The position numbers and the translations under genes are program-made. 64,000 nt of DNA, from contig NZ_LKAQ01000004.1 of NCBI RefSeq assembly GCF_001874525.1, forward strand, positions 559,531-623,530. Reading direction: 5' to 3'. The notes under the pieces are model-generated. The model was not told the DNA's origin. It ran no database searches and worked only from the letters and a program-made list of their open reading frames with translations. Positions 1 through 8,541 of this stretch are shown piece by piece; positions within the stretch are counted from its first letter, which is position 1, and every line of letters begins with the position of its first letter. This stretch comes from Pseudodesulfovibrio hydrargyri (lineage in GTDB: Bacteria; Desulfobacterota; Desulfovibrionia; Desulfovibrionales; Desulfovibrionaceae).

Positions 1-72
1 CGGTTCCCTCTCCCCTTCTCCCGGACCCCCATCCCCTCTTCCTTCCTAAACTTTTTGTGCCGCCTTCGGCGG
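1..72 (+). repeat. Palindromic intergenic repeat (family C), cut by the window edge
   Basis: This stretch has the right half of a repeat seen in full at 8574-8660, 21447-21562 and, reversed, at 45611-45735. It reads from a CCCTCTCCCC-type arm through a CCCCATCCCC box to an AAACTTTTTGTGCCG tail and a small GCCGCC-TTC-GGCGG hairpin. The left arm of the large hairpin lies before base 1. Confidence 0.6.
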
Positions 73-205
73 AGTCCGGGTAGTTTGCGGGGGGTCTGGT
101 TTCTTATTGGGACGGTGCCTAAACACCGTAGTATCATTCCGTATTTTCTTGCGGTCAACGCCCTCGCTTGATAGCGTCGGCCTACACTTGTCAAGAGCGC
201 CGCAT

Positions 206-1468
206 ATGTCAAGCATACATATATATTGGGACGAATCGCACTTCTGGGGGCTGCTGGCCGCCCGGGCCCTGACGGCCTGGTCCGTGCCCCACCGGCTGGT
301 GCGCGGCTCAGAAATAGCCGATGGCGCGCTTGCTGGCAAGTTCGGCGAGGTCCCGGCCGCGCTGCTCGTGCCCGGCGGGCGGGCCAAGGGCAAGGCCGAC
401 CGGCTGGGCGGGCGCGGCATGGACGCGGTCCGCGACTACGTGCGCGGCGGCGGCGCCTATCTCGGCTTCTGCGGCGGGGCCGGGCTGGCCCTGTCCACCC
501 CCTTCGGCCTGGCCCTTTCGCCCTGGACACGCAAGGGATACCGCAACCGGCTGCACCACTTTCTTTCGGGCCACGTCAACGCCAGCCTGGACACGAAAAA
601 CGACCTCGTCCCGGACGGAATGGACGAAGGGCTGCTCCCGGTCTGGTGGCCGGGCCGGTTCGATCCCGTGGACCCGGCGGTCAGCGTGCTGGCCCGCTAC
701 GGCAAGCCCGGACCGGATTTCTGGGTGGCGGACCTCAACCTGGCCACCCTGCCCAAGGGAACCATGGCCGACTGGGAAAACCTGTACGGCGTGAACCTGA
801 GCCCGGACTTCCTGGAAGGCACGCCCGTGGTGGCGGCCAACGAATTCGGCAAGGGGCGGGTCGTCCTGAGCTACGCCCACCTGGAAACGCCCGCCTCCAA
901 CCAGGCCAACCGCTGGCTCTCGCACATCCTCGGCCGGGTGCTCGACGAGCCCGAATCCGCCGTGGCCGCGCGCGGCCCGGTCCCGGCCTGGGACGTGGCC
1001 GCCCGCCCGGTCGTCTGGGAGGACGCGGTGCTCATCCGCGCCCGCCGGATCATGGAGGAAATCATCCGCACCGGGGCCGAGCACTTCCTGCTCTTCTGGC
1101 GCAACCCGTGGCTGCTCGGCTGGCGGCGCGGCATCCCGGGCGCGGGCGTGAACACCCTGTACTCGCTCATCTGCGAGTCCCTGGCGGCCGAACCCAACGA
1201 CGCCGCCCTCGCCTTCTGGGAGGAGCACCGCGACCGCTTCCGGGTGCTCATGGACCTGCTCGGCAACGGGCTGACCGGCTACCTCCTGGCCGAACGGCTG
1301 GCCATGACCGTGTTCCACTCGGATTCGGGCGCGGTCTCCAAGGAGGGCCTCCGGGAGCAGCGGCGCGCCCTGTTCGGCCTGCCTCCGGAACCGGGCGGCA
1401 TCTATGCCGACCTGGCCGGGCTGCTCGAGGAACTCTACTGGCGGCTGTCACTCACCCGGAATACCTGA
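206..1468 (+). CDS. BPL_N / class I amidotransferase-like protein
   Basis: A protein of about 420 residues. The N-terminal part resembles the biotin-protein ligase N-terminal (BPL_N) fold, a relative of class I glutamine amidotransferases. An LLVPGGRA stretch near residue 55 is followed by YLGFCGGAG near residue 90, with Cys at the nucleophile elbow. The C-terminal half has no motif I recognise. I chose the ATG at 206 because the family match begins there and the reading frame upstream codes for unlikely sequence. No Shine-Dalgarno sequence precedes it. No signal peptide or membrane segment is visible, so it is probably cytoplasmic. The substrate is unknown, and the Cys-containing elbow alone does not prove amidase activity. 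Confidence 0.75.
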   Translation: MSSIHIYWDESHFWGLLAARALTAWSVPHRLVRGSEIADGALAGKFGEVPAALLVPGGRAKGKADRLGGRGMDAVRDYVRGGGAYLGFCGGAGLALSTPFGLALSPWTRKGYRNRLHHFLSGHVNASLDTKNDLVPDGMDEGLLPVWWPGRFDPVDPAVSVLARYGKPGPDFWVADLNLATLPKGTMADWENLYGVNLSPDFLEGTPVVAANEFGKGRVVLSYAHLETPASNQANRWLSHILGRVLDEPESAVAARGPVPAWDVAARPVVWEDAVLIRARRIMEEIIRTGAEHFLLFWRNPWLLGWRRGIPGAGVNTLYSLICESLAAEPNDAALAFWEEHRDRFRVLMDLLGNGLTGYLLAERLAMTVFHSDSGAVSKEGLREQRRALFGLPPEPGGIYADLAGLLEELYWRLSLTRNT

Positions 1469-1498
1469 CTAATCCCGAATTACCATTTTTTCAGTCAA

Positions 1499-1528
1499 TT
1501 GCCATGTGGCTGACAGGTGTGATATGTG
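1499..1528 (+). promoter_or_regulatory. Possible promoter of the FapA-like gene
   Basis: TTGCCA (1499-1504), an 18-base spacer and TATGTG (1523-1528). Transcription would begin near 1535, which favours one of the ATGs at 1591 or 1609 as the start of the next gene over the earlier in-frame ATG at 1504. This is a weak match read by eye. Confidence 0.3.
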
Positions 1529-1608
1529 TAACAAAAGGGGTGGCTCCCGCCGGCACGGATCGGCCGGACGAACAGCCTTTTCCATTCATCATGCAAAAGC
1601 GGTGCGTC

Positions 1609-3510
1609 ATGGCGGATGAAGAGTCTCTGAAAACGTGTCCCGAAGCGGTTTTCCGCTTTTCCATGTCCGAAGACGGCATGAAACTGGGCGTCAACCGGTA
1701 CTTTCCCCCCAACGGAGGAAAGGGACCGAGCGTTGCCCTGCTCAAGGCCCAGGTGGCGGCCTGCGGGGTGCGGCTGCCCGTGGACGAGGACGCGGCCAAG
1801 CGCATCGTGGAGGCGGTCACCACCGGGGCCGAGTTCCGGGGCATCACCCTGGTCCGGGGCATCCCGCCCCGGGAGCCGAGAGAGGCCACCTTGGCGCCCC
1901 TGGGGGACCTGGAATTTCCCGTATTTCCGGGGGACCGCTTCCTGCGCTTCCGACCGGCGGCCAAGGCGGCCGACGGAGAATCCATCGACGGGCGGCCCGT
2001 GCCGCCCAGCACCACCTTCACGCCCAAGCCGGTCAAGGTCGAGTTGGGCGAGAACGTGGCCTGGGACTCGTCCGAAGAGGCTTACTATTCCCAGGTCTGG
2101 GGCCTGGCCCGCATCCGCGACGACGTGGTCTCCGTGGACCCGGTGGCCCGCATCACCCCGGACGAGGTCGAGGTCGTGGGGACCCTTTTCCACAAGGATT
2201 TCCGGGGCAAGCCCATCACCCCCGAGCGCATCGAAAAGGAGCTGCGCGACATGGGCGTACTCATCCCCGTGGACCTGCAGGGACTGGCCGCCAAACTGAG
2301 GCAGGCGGCGGACATGAACATGTCCCTGCCCAACCAGGTCCTGGTCAAGGGCACGCACCCGGTGCCGGGCCGCGACGGCTGGCTGGAATCGCTGGTAGCC
2401 ACCCGCGAGGAGACCGGCACCGAGGACGCCGCGGGCCGCCTCGACTTCCGCGACCGGGGCGTCTACCCCATGGTCAACACCGGACAGATCATCGGCAGGC
2501 TGCACCCGCCCACCCCGGGCGAGGGCGGCATCGACATCCACGGCAAGACCATCCCGCCCCACGCGGGCAGGGAGCTCAAGATCACGCTGGGCGAGAACGT
2601 CCTGCTGCAGACCGACGGGGTGACCTATTCCTCCAAGGCCCAAGGCGTGGCGGTCATGGAGCGGAACACCCTGTCCGTGACCCAGTGCCTGGTGATCCAG
2701 GGCAACGTGGACCTCAACTCGGGCAACGTGAAGGTCGAGCACGGCTCGGTCAAGGTCCTGGGGTCGATCCAGGCCGGATTCTCGGTCTCGGCCCCGACGC
2801 ACATCCTGGTGGAGGGTTCCATCGAGAGCGCCGCCGTGTACGCGGGCGGCCTGGTGGAGGTCAAGGGCGGCATCCTCATGCCCGACGGCGGCGAGATCCT
2901 CAGCGACGGCCGGGTCATCGCCAACTACGCCGTGGGCGCGCGCATCCGGGCCAAGCACGACGTGGTCATCGCCAACGAGATCCAGAATTCGGTCATCCGC
3001 ACGGGCGGCAGGCTCATCGCCCTGTCCGGCAAGGGCACGGTCCAGGGCGGGGTCATCCTGGCCCGCCGGGGCATCGAGGTCAACGAGCTCGGCTCCGAGC
3101 TGGGCGTGGCCACGACCGTGGGCATCATCGTCGAGGAGGCCGAGGACGAAAAGCTGCGCGAGGAACGCGGCCGGGTGGTCCAGGCCATCAAGAAGATCGA
3201 GGCCACCCTGGGCACCGAGCCGCCCGAGGTTCTCCTGGCGCGCACCCCGGAGGCCAAGCGGCCGGCCCTGTTCGAGGTCGTCAAGCACCGCGAGGCGCTC
3301 ATCCAGCGGCGCGAAGCCCTGAGCGCCAAGATTCACCGGCTGCTGCTGCGCCACCAGGAGGAGATGCAGGGCGTGACCATCCAGGTAAAGAAATTCGTCC
3401 ACCCCGGGACCATGATCACCTTTGGCAAGACCCGGAAAAAGGTCGAGAAACGGCTCGAGGCCTCGACCTTCTACTGGGACCCGGAAAAGCGTGACGTGCT
3501 CTGCCGCTAG
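1609..3510 (+). CDS. FapA (DUF342) family protein
   Basis: A protein of 633 residues of the FapA/DUF342 type. The N-terminal third is a mixed region, and the middle (about residues 300-480) is a run of short beta-strand repeats such as NVDLNSGNVKVEHGSVKVLG and GSIESAAVYAGG, typical of a right-handed beta-helix that resembles bactofilins and MinC. It ends in a charged, probably coiled-coil segment. FapA of Vibrio acts in glucose-PTS signalling, but in sulfate reducers the role is unknown. The ATG at 1609 starts a plausible acidic N-terminus; the ATG at 1591 is an alternative. Its stop codon overlaps the stop of the convergent truA gene in a shared CTAG. Confidence 0.8.
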   Translation: MADEESLKTCPEAVFRFSMSEDGMKLGVNRYFPPNGGKGPSVALLKAQVAACGVRLPVDEDAAKRIVEAVTTGAEFRGITLVRGIPPREPREATLAPLGDLEFPVFPGDRFLRFRPAAKAADGESIDGRPVPPSTTFTPKPVKVELGENVAWDSSEEAYYSQVWGLARIRDDVVSVDPVARITPDEVEVVGTLFHKDFRGKPITPERIEKELRDMGVLIPVDLQGLAAKLRQAADMNMSLPNQVLVKGTHPVPGRDGWLESLVATREETGTEDAAGRLDFRDRGVYPMVNTGQIIGRLHPPTPGEGGIDIHGKTIPPHAGRELKITLGENVLLQTDGVTYSSKAQGVAVMERNTLSVTQCLVIQGNVDLNSGNVKVEHGSVKVLGSIQAGFSVSAPTHILVEGSIESAAVYAGGLVEVKGGILMPDGGEILSDGRVIANYAVGARIRAKHDVVIANEIQNSVIRTGGRLIALSGKGTVQGGVILARRGIEVNELGSELGVATTVGIIVEEAEDEKLREERGRVVQAIKKIEATLGTEPPEVLLARTPEAKRPALFEVVKHREALIQRREALSAKIHRLLLRHQEEMQGVTIQVKKFVHPGTMITFGKTRKKVEKRLEASTFYWDPEKRDVLCR

Positions 3511-4259
3511 TTGTCCGGCCCGTACTCCACCCGGACCAGGGTCAGCCCCTGGGGCGGCACCGTTGCCGGGGCCAGGGTGCGGTCGCCCGATTCCAGGATG
3601 GCCCGGACCTCGTCCACGCCGAGCTTCCCCCTGCCGCAGGCCACCAGGCAGCCCACCAGATTGCGGATCATCTGCTTGAGAAACCCATCGGCCGTGAACC
3701 GCCAGACCGATTCGTGCGCGGTCGCGCCGACATGCCGCGAGATGTCGGTGACGGTCCGCACCGTGGACCCCACGTCCGTGCCCACGTTCTGAAAGGCCGC
3801 GAAGTCGTGCTCTCCCGTGAGCGCTTTGGCGGCGGCCTCCATGCGCGCGAAGTCCACGGGCCCGCAGTCCCAGACGAAACGGCGGCGCTGGGGCAGACAG
3901 AATTCCCGCTCGTGCCACAGGCAGTATTCGTAGGTCTTGGACACGGCCCCGTACCGGGCGTGGAAGTCGCCGGGAGCCGGAGCCGCGTCGAGCACGCGCA
4001 CGTCGCGCGGCAGGATGGCGTTCAGGCTGCGTCGCCACGGAAACCCGGGCCGGCCGTCCGGGACATCGAAGTGGACCGTCTGGCCCAGGGCGTGGACCCC
4101 GGAGTCGGTCCGCCCGGAACCGTGCACGCGGACCTCGCGCCCGAGGATGGTATGGAGCGCCCGCTCCAGTTCGCCCTGCACGGTGCGGTCGGCGGGCTGC
4201 ACCTGCCAGCCGCAGAACTCGGTCCCCTCGTAGGCCACAACCATTCGGATACGTGTCAT
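3507..4259 (-). CDS. truA: tRNA pseudouridine(38-40) synthase TruA
   Basis: A 250-residue pseudouridine synthase that isomerises uridines 38-40 in the anticodon arm of tRNAs. The catalytic aspartate is visible as D52 in SGRTDSGVHA, and the later MIRNLVG motif near residue 205 is also typical. Length is normal for the family. The ATG at 4259 aligns with known N-termini (VVAYEGTEFCGWQ). No Shine-Dalgarno precedes it; instead a -35/-10 pair ends six bases upstream, suggesting a leaderless message. It converges on the FapA-like gene, and the two stop codons share the palindrome CTAG. Confidence 0.95.
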   Translation of the reverse strand: MTRIRMVVAYEGTEFCGWQVQPADRTVQGELERALHTILGREVRVHGSGRTDSGVHALGQTVHFDVPDGRPGFPWRRSLNAILPRDVRVLDAAPAPGDFHARYGAVSKTYEYCLWHEREFCLPQRRRFVWDCGPVDFARMEAAAKALTGEHDFAAFQNVGTDVGSTVRTVTDISRHVGATAHESVWRFTADGFLKQMIRNLVGCLVACGRGKLGVDEVRAILESGDRTLAPATVPPQGLTLVRVEYGPDN

Positions 4260-4265
4260 GGGCCT

Positions 4266-4294
4266 GCTATACGTGAAGGCGGTACGCAGTTCAA
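4266..4294 (-). promoter_or_regulatory. Promoter of truA, probably leaderless
   Basis: On the minus strand TTGAAC (4294-4289), a 17-base spacer and TATAGC (4271-4266), then six bases to the truA ATG. The predicted transcription start falls on the start codon. Confidence 0.6.
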
Positions 4295-4314
4295 CGAAAG
4301 GAAAGCGCCCCCAC

Positions 4315-4385
4315 GCGCCGAAGGCGCACAAGAGGGATGCAAGGGTGCGAACCCTATCGCTGCTGTCGCCATCTCTAAGGCTCGA
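4315..4385 (+). repeat. Structured intergenic repeat (family D), copy 1
   Basis: About 70 bases that match, in reverse complement, 42642-42712, with a single mismatch over the 50-base core from GGGATGCAAGG to TCTAAGGCTC. It contains a GCGCC-GAA-GGCGC hairpin and a GGGTGCGAACCC hairpin. A third, partial copy is at 27093-27121. It lies in the gap between truA and the MotE-like gene. Confidence 0.75.
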
Positions 4386-4463
4386 AGACTCGCCAGGAGC
4401 TGCCGCTGCCCGCCGGAGGCGAAGTCATCCAATACCGCCGCGAAGCGGCTTCCATCCTTGATT

Positions 4464-4498
4464 AAAAAAAAGGCGGGCGGCCCGAAGACCGCCCGCCC
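4464..4498 (-). terminator. Rho-independent terminator of the fliJ/MotE unit
   Basis: Read on the minus strand: a GC hairpin (GGCGGGCGGTC, loop, GCCGCCCGCC) followed by eight T. It starts 24 bases after the MotE-like stop codon. Confidence 0.85.
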
Positions 4499-4521
4499 GT
4501 TGGGTTCGTTGTCGCGCCCGC

Positions 4522-5238
4522 CTAGTTGGCGAAGGGAATCTGGAGCTTGGTCAGTTCCTCGGAGAGCTTGGCCGCCTTCTTGGATTCCACGAAGGACAGG
4601 ATTTCGCCCGCCTGCCTGCCGCGCATGCCGGACAGGACCTTGACGGCCAGGACGTCGTCCATGGACTGCAGGATTTCGGCGGCCTTCTTGGCCTTGGTGT
4701 TGGAGAGCATGTCGACCAGCTGCTTGACGCGCTGATCCTTGATCTGTTTGGCCTCGTCGAGCATGGACTGGATCTCGTCGTGAAGTTTCTGGACCTTGAC
4801 GGCCTCGGCCTTGATGGACGCCTCCATCTCCTTGAGGGTCCGCTCCTTGATGGCCAGCTCCTCCTCTTTCTTCTTCAGGGCCTTCCACTCGGCGGGCATG
4901 TCCGCCTCGGTGCGCTTCTGCGCCGCGGCCTGATCCTTGGCCGCTTCGGCCTGGGCCGCGCGGTTGGCCTCGGAATTGGCCTTGTCCGCGATGGGCGTGG
5001 TGGACGCGGCGGGCGCGGCACGGGTCTGGGCCTCGGCGGTTTCGCCGGAGAGCACGTCGGGCAGCACGGTCTCGACCGCCTTGAGCGTCAGGGAATCGAC
5101 GCTCAACAGGCCGAACACGGCCAGCTTCAACAGGGCCAGGAAAACGAGGCTGAGGAGAACCTTAGTGATCGTGAGGCTCGAACCGGATCGTTGACATTTC
5201 GTCGTTTTCCTTTTCTTCGCGGGCGTTTTCTTGGTCAT
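4522..5238 (-). CDS. motE: MotE-family protein (flagellar motor chaperone-like)
   Basis: A 238-residue protein with a basic N-terminus, one membrane segment at about residues 25-48 and a long charged coiled coil (about 115-185). The C-terminal part, KAAEILQSMDDVLAVKVLSG, is of the MgtE_N type. This is the architecture of MotE, a chaperone for the MotC stator protein in other bacteria. It follows fliJ, which supports a flagellar role. An AGAGG sequence lies six bases before the ATG at 5238, so I kept this start although it overlaps fliJ by 77 bases. The alternative is that translation begins later, just before the membrane segment. Confidence 0.8.
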   Translation of the reverse strand: MTKKTPAKKRKTTKCQRSGSSLTITKVLLSLVFLALLKLAVFGLLSVDSLTLKAVETVLPDVLSGETAEAQTRAAPAASTTPIADKANSEANRAAQAEAAKDQAAAQKRTEADMPAEWKALKKKEEELAIKERTLKEMEASIKAEAVKVQKLHDEIQSMLDEAKQIKDQRVKQLVDMLSNTKAKKAAEILQSMDDVLAVKVLSGMRGRQAGEILSFVESKKAAKLSEELTKLQIPFAN

Positions 5239-5602
5239 GGTGCCTCTTGGCTTGCGTTTGCTTGAGCTTCTCCAGGAGCTTCTTGTCCTTGGATCGTTCC
5301 ACGGCTTCCGTGCGGGATCTTTGCAATTTGAGTTCCAACCCGTTCAGCTCCACCCTGGCGACGGAGATGTCCTGGGACAGGGCGTCCTTGTATTGCCGCC
5401 ACAGCCACATGTCGTTGGCCGACGTACGCGACTCGGCCTCATGGGCCAGATGATCGGCCAGCCGGGCCTCGAGCCCGGCCAGCTTCTCGGCCTGGGCGTC
5501 GCGGGCGGCCTGGGCCCGGGCCAGGGCGCCCTTGGCCTGCTCCTCCAGCTGCTCGCGGTAATCGAGCACCTTGTCGAGCTTGAAATGAAACGGTTTGGGC
5601 AT
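5162..5602 (-). CDS. fliJ: Flagellar export protein FliJ
   Basis: A 146-residue, almost fully helical, charged protein whose length and coiled-coil character match FliJ, the soluble chaperone of the flagellar type III export apparatus that works with the FliI ATPase. The N-terminal FHFKLDKVLDYREQLEEQAK is typical. It lies 40 bases after the 57-codon gene and overlaps the MotE-like gene by 77 bases, so the three probably form one transcript. No other flagellar gene lies in the window. Confidence 0.85.
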   Translation of the reverse strand: MPKPFHFKLDKVLDYREQLEEQAKGALARAQAARDAQAEKLAGLEARLADHLAHEAESRTSANDMWLWRQYKDALSQDISVARVELNGLELKLQRSRTEAVERSKDKKLLEKLKQTQAKRHHDQENAREEKENDEMSTIRFEPHDH

Positions 5603-5642
5603 GGCGTGCGGTTGTCCTGACGGCGGTTTGACGCGGCGCGGC

Positions 5643-5816
5643 CTAGCCCTCGGCCCCGGCGGGCCTGCCCGCCATGCCGCAGTAGCCGGTGCCCTTTTCC
5701 CGGTCCACCCAGCGCCACATCATGCACTGGGCCACCTGGCACATCTTCATCTTGTCGTCGTGGGTCATGAGCAGGGGACAGAACAGGAATTTCGCGTCAT
5801 CCACATGAACAAGCAT
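5643..5816 (-). CDS. Small cysteine-containing protein (57 residues)
   Basis: A short gene starting at the ATG at 5816 with a strong AAGGAG five bases upstream. The product has four cysteines (CPLL, MCQVAQC and YCGMAG contexts) and a cluster of methionines and tryptophan. Cysteines at such spacing could bind a metal, but I recognise no named family. I infer that it is real from the ribosome-binding site and its placement in front of fliJ. The function is unknown. Confidence 0.7.
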   Translation of the reverse strand: MLVHVDDAKFLFCPLLMTHDDKMKMCQVAQCMMWRWVDREKGTGYCGMAGRPAGAEG

Positions 5817-5840
5817 AGGGCCACTCCTTGCGCAAGAATG

Positions 5841-5872
5841 AAAAACGGCGCGCCGAATCACCGGCGCGCCGT
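5841..5872 (-). terminator. Terminator of the secreted-protein gene
   Basis: Minus strand: ACGGCGCGCCG, six-base loop, CGGCGCGCCGT, then T5. It lies about 30 bases after the stop of the gene at 5900-7213. Confidence 0.85.
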
Positions 5873-5899
5873 CAACATAGCGTGTATCCGGACCGCTGG

Positions 5900-7213
5900 C
5901 TAGCTGCCGGGCACGGCCTCGCGCCCGGCCACTTCCTCGGTCCGGGCGGCCACGGGGCCGGGCGCGGTCCCGGCCTGCGGGGCCTGGGCCACGGGTTGCG
6001 GAGTCTCGTCGCCCAGGGTGACCAGGGTCTCCATGCCGAGCATGGACTTGAGCTTTTCGAGCGCCAGCACCGAGCGGCGGGCCTTGTCGTCCAGGACCTC
6101 GGCGTATCCGCCGTCGCGGATGACCTTGGCGTAGTCGCTGTCCTGGAGCTTGGGATCGTCCTTGAAGCGGGCCTCGAAGTTGCGGGCGTACTCCTGGATC
6201 AGCCCGTCCACGCGGCCTTCGGGCATGCCCAGAATGCTTTTGAGGCCCTCGGCCAGGTACTCGGGAGTCAGATCCGGAGACTCGACCACCTTGGAGAAGC
6301 TGCGCACGTAGCGCAGGGTGCCGTCATAGATGTGCGAGCGCTGGACCACGTTCATGCCCGCCCAACCGGCCTTGAGCCACTTGAACAGGAAGACCGTGGA
6401 GCGCGGCGCGGCCGCGTCCTGCTCCACGAACACCTGGACCGAACCCGAGGCGTAGGTGAAGGTGTCCATCCAGCCGATCATGCCCCGGTTGAGGCCCTCC
6501 TGGCCGGAGTAGAAGTAATCCCAGCGGGTGTCGTCCAGGATGGCTCCCTTGCGCCCCACGTCGGACTTGCCGTCCTGCTGGGACACGGAGATGAGCACGT
6601 TTTTGCCCTGGAACTTGACCAGGATCATCAGCCGGTTCAGGTCATAGCCGTAGTAGGCCTCGGCAAAGGAGTCGGGCGTGGTCATCTCGTATTCCCGGCC
6701 GCGAACCACCACGGGGGCGTCCTCGGTCAGGCCGGGCAGCTCCTCCCACATCCCTCTTGACCGGGACAGGAACTCGCTGCCCTTGTGCCAGCCGGACATG
6801 CGCAGGACCGCCGGACAGAGCAGGTAGTTGGGGATGTCCGGGTTGTAGAAGAACTTGAGGATGCGCGTCAGGTCCGTGGACACGTCGCGGCGCAGGCAGA
6901 TGCCCCGGCCGCCGAACCGCTTGGCCGGTTCGATGTCCTTGGGGTCCGCGTCCACGTTGACCACGAAGTCGAGCATGGGCCGGATGTCGGCCACGGAGAG
7001 CTGTTCGGAGGGGTCCTCGAGCACGCCGAAAAGATGGGATATGCCCTTTTCCACGTCACCGGCCAGCGGCTCGGGCTTGGGGGAAAGGTTCACTTCCATG
7101 AGCCCCTCGGGCTCGTCCTCGGCCAGGGCGGGCATTGCGGTCAGGCACAGCGCGAACAGCGCCAACACAAGAACCCACCGTCCCCGAATACGGGGCTGTT
7201 TTTTATTTTCCAT
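5900..7213 (-). CDS. Secreted protein of unknown function
   Basis: A 437-residue protein with a Sec signal peptide (basic start, hydrophobic VLVLALFALCLTAMPALA, likely cut after ALA at about residue 31). The rest is mixed alpha/beta with no further membrane segment, and the last 40 residues are a Pro/Ala-rich low-complexity tail. I do not recognise a domain. It stands alone between its own promoter (7288-7316) and terminator (5841-5872). It is probably periplasmic. Confidence 0.75.
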   Translation of the reverse strand: MENKKQPRIRGRWVLVLALFALCLTAMPALAEDEPEGLMEVNLSPKPEPLAGDVEKGISHLFGVLEDPSEQLSVADIRPMLDFVVNVDADPKDIEPAKRFGGRGICLRRDVSTDLTRILKFFYNPDIPNYLLCPAVLRMSGWHKGSEFLSRSRGMWEELPGLTEDAPVVVRGREYEMTTPDSFAEAYYGYDLNRLMILVKFQGKNVLISVSQQDGKSDVGRKGAILDDTRWDYFYSGQEGLNRGMIGWMDTFTYASGSVQVFVEQDAAAPRSTVFLFKWLKAGWAGMNVVQRSHIYDGTLRYVRSFSKVVESPDLTPEYLAEGLKSILGMPEGRVDGLIQEYARNFEARFKDDPKLQDSDYAKVIRDGGYAEVLDDKARRSVLALEKLKSMLGMETLVTLGDETPQPVAQAPQAGTAPGPVAARTEEVAGREAVPGS

Positions 7214-7287
7214 AGGCTTTACAGATAGTTATTATTCGTTTGTACCCGCCGGACAGCGAGCCATTTCATGCATCCCTTCAATGCTTT

Positions 7288-7316
7288 TATGTAGTAACCT
7301 TCCCCAGGTTTGGCAA
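7288..7316 (-). promoter_or_regulatory. Promoter of the secreted-protein gene with a small palindrome
   Basis: Minus strand: TTGCCA (7316-7311), 17-base spacer, TACATA (7293-7288). The spacer contains AACCT-GGGGA-AGGTT, an inverted repeat that could be an operator. The predicted leader is about 70 bases. Confidence 0.5.
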
Positions 7317-7346
7317 GCCGGATCGACCGATTCCCGACCGGCCGGA

Positions 7347-8534
7347 TCAATCCGCCGAATTGGTTGGTTTTTTCTTGAAGCCCAGCAGTTCCACGCGGGT
7401 CACGGCCTTGCCGCCGAACTTGCGCCGGACCGCGTCCACGGCCTTGTCCAGCTCGCTGGTGGCCTCCTTGCCGGCCGGCCCCTCCTCGAACAGGGTCACC
7501 TGCCGGGCCCGGGCCTCGAAATTGGACACCCCCACCCCGATGAGCCGCACCGAGCGGGGCAGCTTCACCTGGTCGAGCAGGGCGCAGGCGGTCTCGTAGA
7601 TGACCCCGGTGTTATCCGTGCGCCCGTCCAGGCTCTTCGACCGGGTGATCTGGCTGAAATCCGAATACTTGATCTTCAGGGTCACGGTCCGCCCCTTGTA
7701 CCCGTGGCGGCGCAGGTCCTCGCCCACCCGCTCGGACTGGGCCAGGAGCCACTTCCTGAGCAGGGCCCTGTCCGTGGTGTCCTCGCTGAAGGTGTTCTCC
7801 GCGCTGCAGCTCTTGGCCGCCTCATGGGGCGTGACCGGCGTGGGGTCGATGCCGCGCGCCCGGTCAAAGAGCGCCGAGCCGTACTTGCCCAGCCGGTCCT
7901 CCCAGTACTCGCCGGGCTTGAGCAAAATATCCCCGCAGGTGCGCACGCCGAGGCGTTTGAGCACGTCCAGGAGCTTGGCCCCCACCCCCGGGATCCTGCC
8001 CACGGGCAATGTCCGCAGGAACTCGCCGACCTCCTCGTGGCGGACGATGAACATGCCGTCCGGCTTGTCCATGTCCGAGGCGATCTTGGCCAGAAAACGC
8101 ACCGGGGCCGCGCCCACCGAACAGGTCAGCCCGGTGACCTCCTTCATACGCTCTTTGATCCGCCGCCCGACCTCGTCGATGGGCCCGAACAACCGCTCCA
8201 GGCCGGTCCCGTCCAGGTACGCCTCGTCCACGCTGGCCTGCTCCACCGTGGGCGAAAACTCCCGCAGCACGTCCATGGCCAGGTGCGAAATCTCCTTGTA
8301 CCGCCCCATGCGGCCCGGGACCATGATGATCTCCGGGCACAGCTTGCGCGCCTTGACCACGGACATGGCCGAGCGCACCCCGTATTTGCGCACCTCGTAG
8401 CTGGCCGCCGAAACCACGCTGCGGTCCGACGTCCCGCCCACGGCCACCGGCTTGCCCTTCAACTCCGGGTTGTCCATCTGCTCCACGGACGCGAAAAACG
8501 CGTCCATGTCGATATGTAGAATCCAGGTGCGCAT
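7347..8534 (-). CDS. dinB: DNA polymerase IV
   Basis: A Y-family translesion polymerase of 395 residues. The metal-binding acidic residues are visible: HIDMDAF at residues 7-13 and SVDEAYLD with D103/E104, matching the E. coli numbering. The helix-hairpin-helix GRIPGVGAK and the little-finger domain follow. I chose the ATG at 8534 (MRTWILHIDMD) over that at 8540 because a -35/-10 pair ends seven bases before 8534, which would put transcription start on that codon. No Shine-Dalgarno is seen. No LexA box was identified, so SOS control cannot be claimed. Confidence 0.93.
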   Translation of the reverse strand: MRTWILHIDMDAFFASVEQMDNPELKGKPVAVGGTSDRSVVSAASYEVRKYGVRSAMSVVKARKLCPEIIMVPGRMGRYKEISHLAMDVLREFSPTVEQASVDEAYLDGTGLERLFGPIDEVGRRIKERMKEVTGLTCSVGAAPVRFLAKIASDMDKPDGMFIVRHEEVGEFLRTLPVGRIPGVGAKLLDVLKRLGVRTCGDILLKPGEYWEDRLGKYGSALFDRARGIDPTPVTPHEAAKSCSAENTFSEDTTDRALLRKWLLAQSERVGEDLRRHGYKGRTVTLKIKYSDFSQITRSKSLDGRTDNTGVIYETACALLDQVKLPRSVRLIGVGVSNFEARARQVTLFEEGPAGKEATSELDKAVDAVRRKFGGKAVTRVELLGFKKKPTNSAD

Positions 8535-8541
8535 CCCCATA

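Noticed and set aside
1495..4038. Long minus-strand open frame of 847 codons opposite the FapA-like gene
   Set aside because: It is a GC-skew shadow: its translation is rich in Arg, Gly, His and Asp without motifs, and it covers the well-supported FapA-like gene and part of truA.
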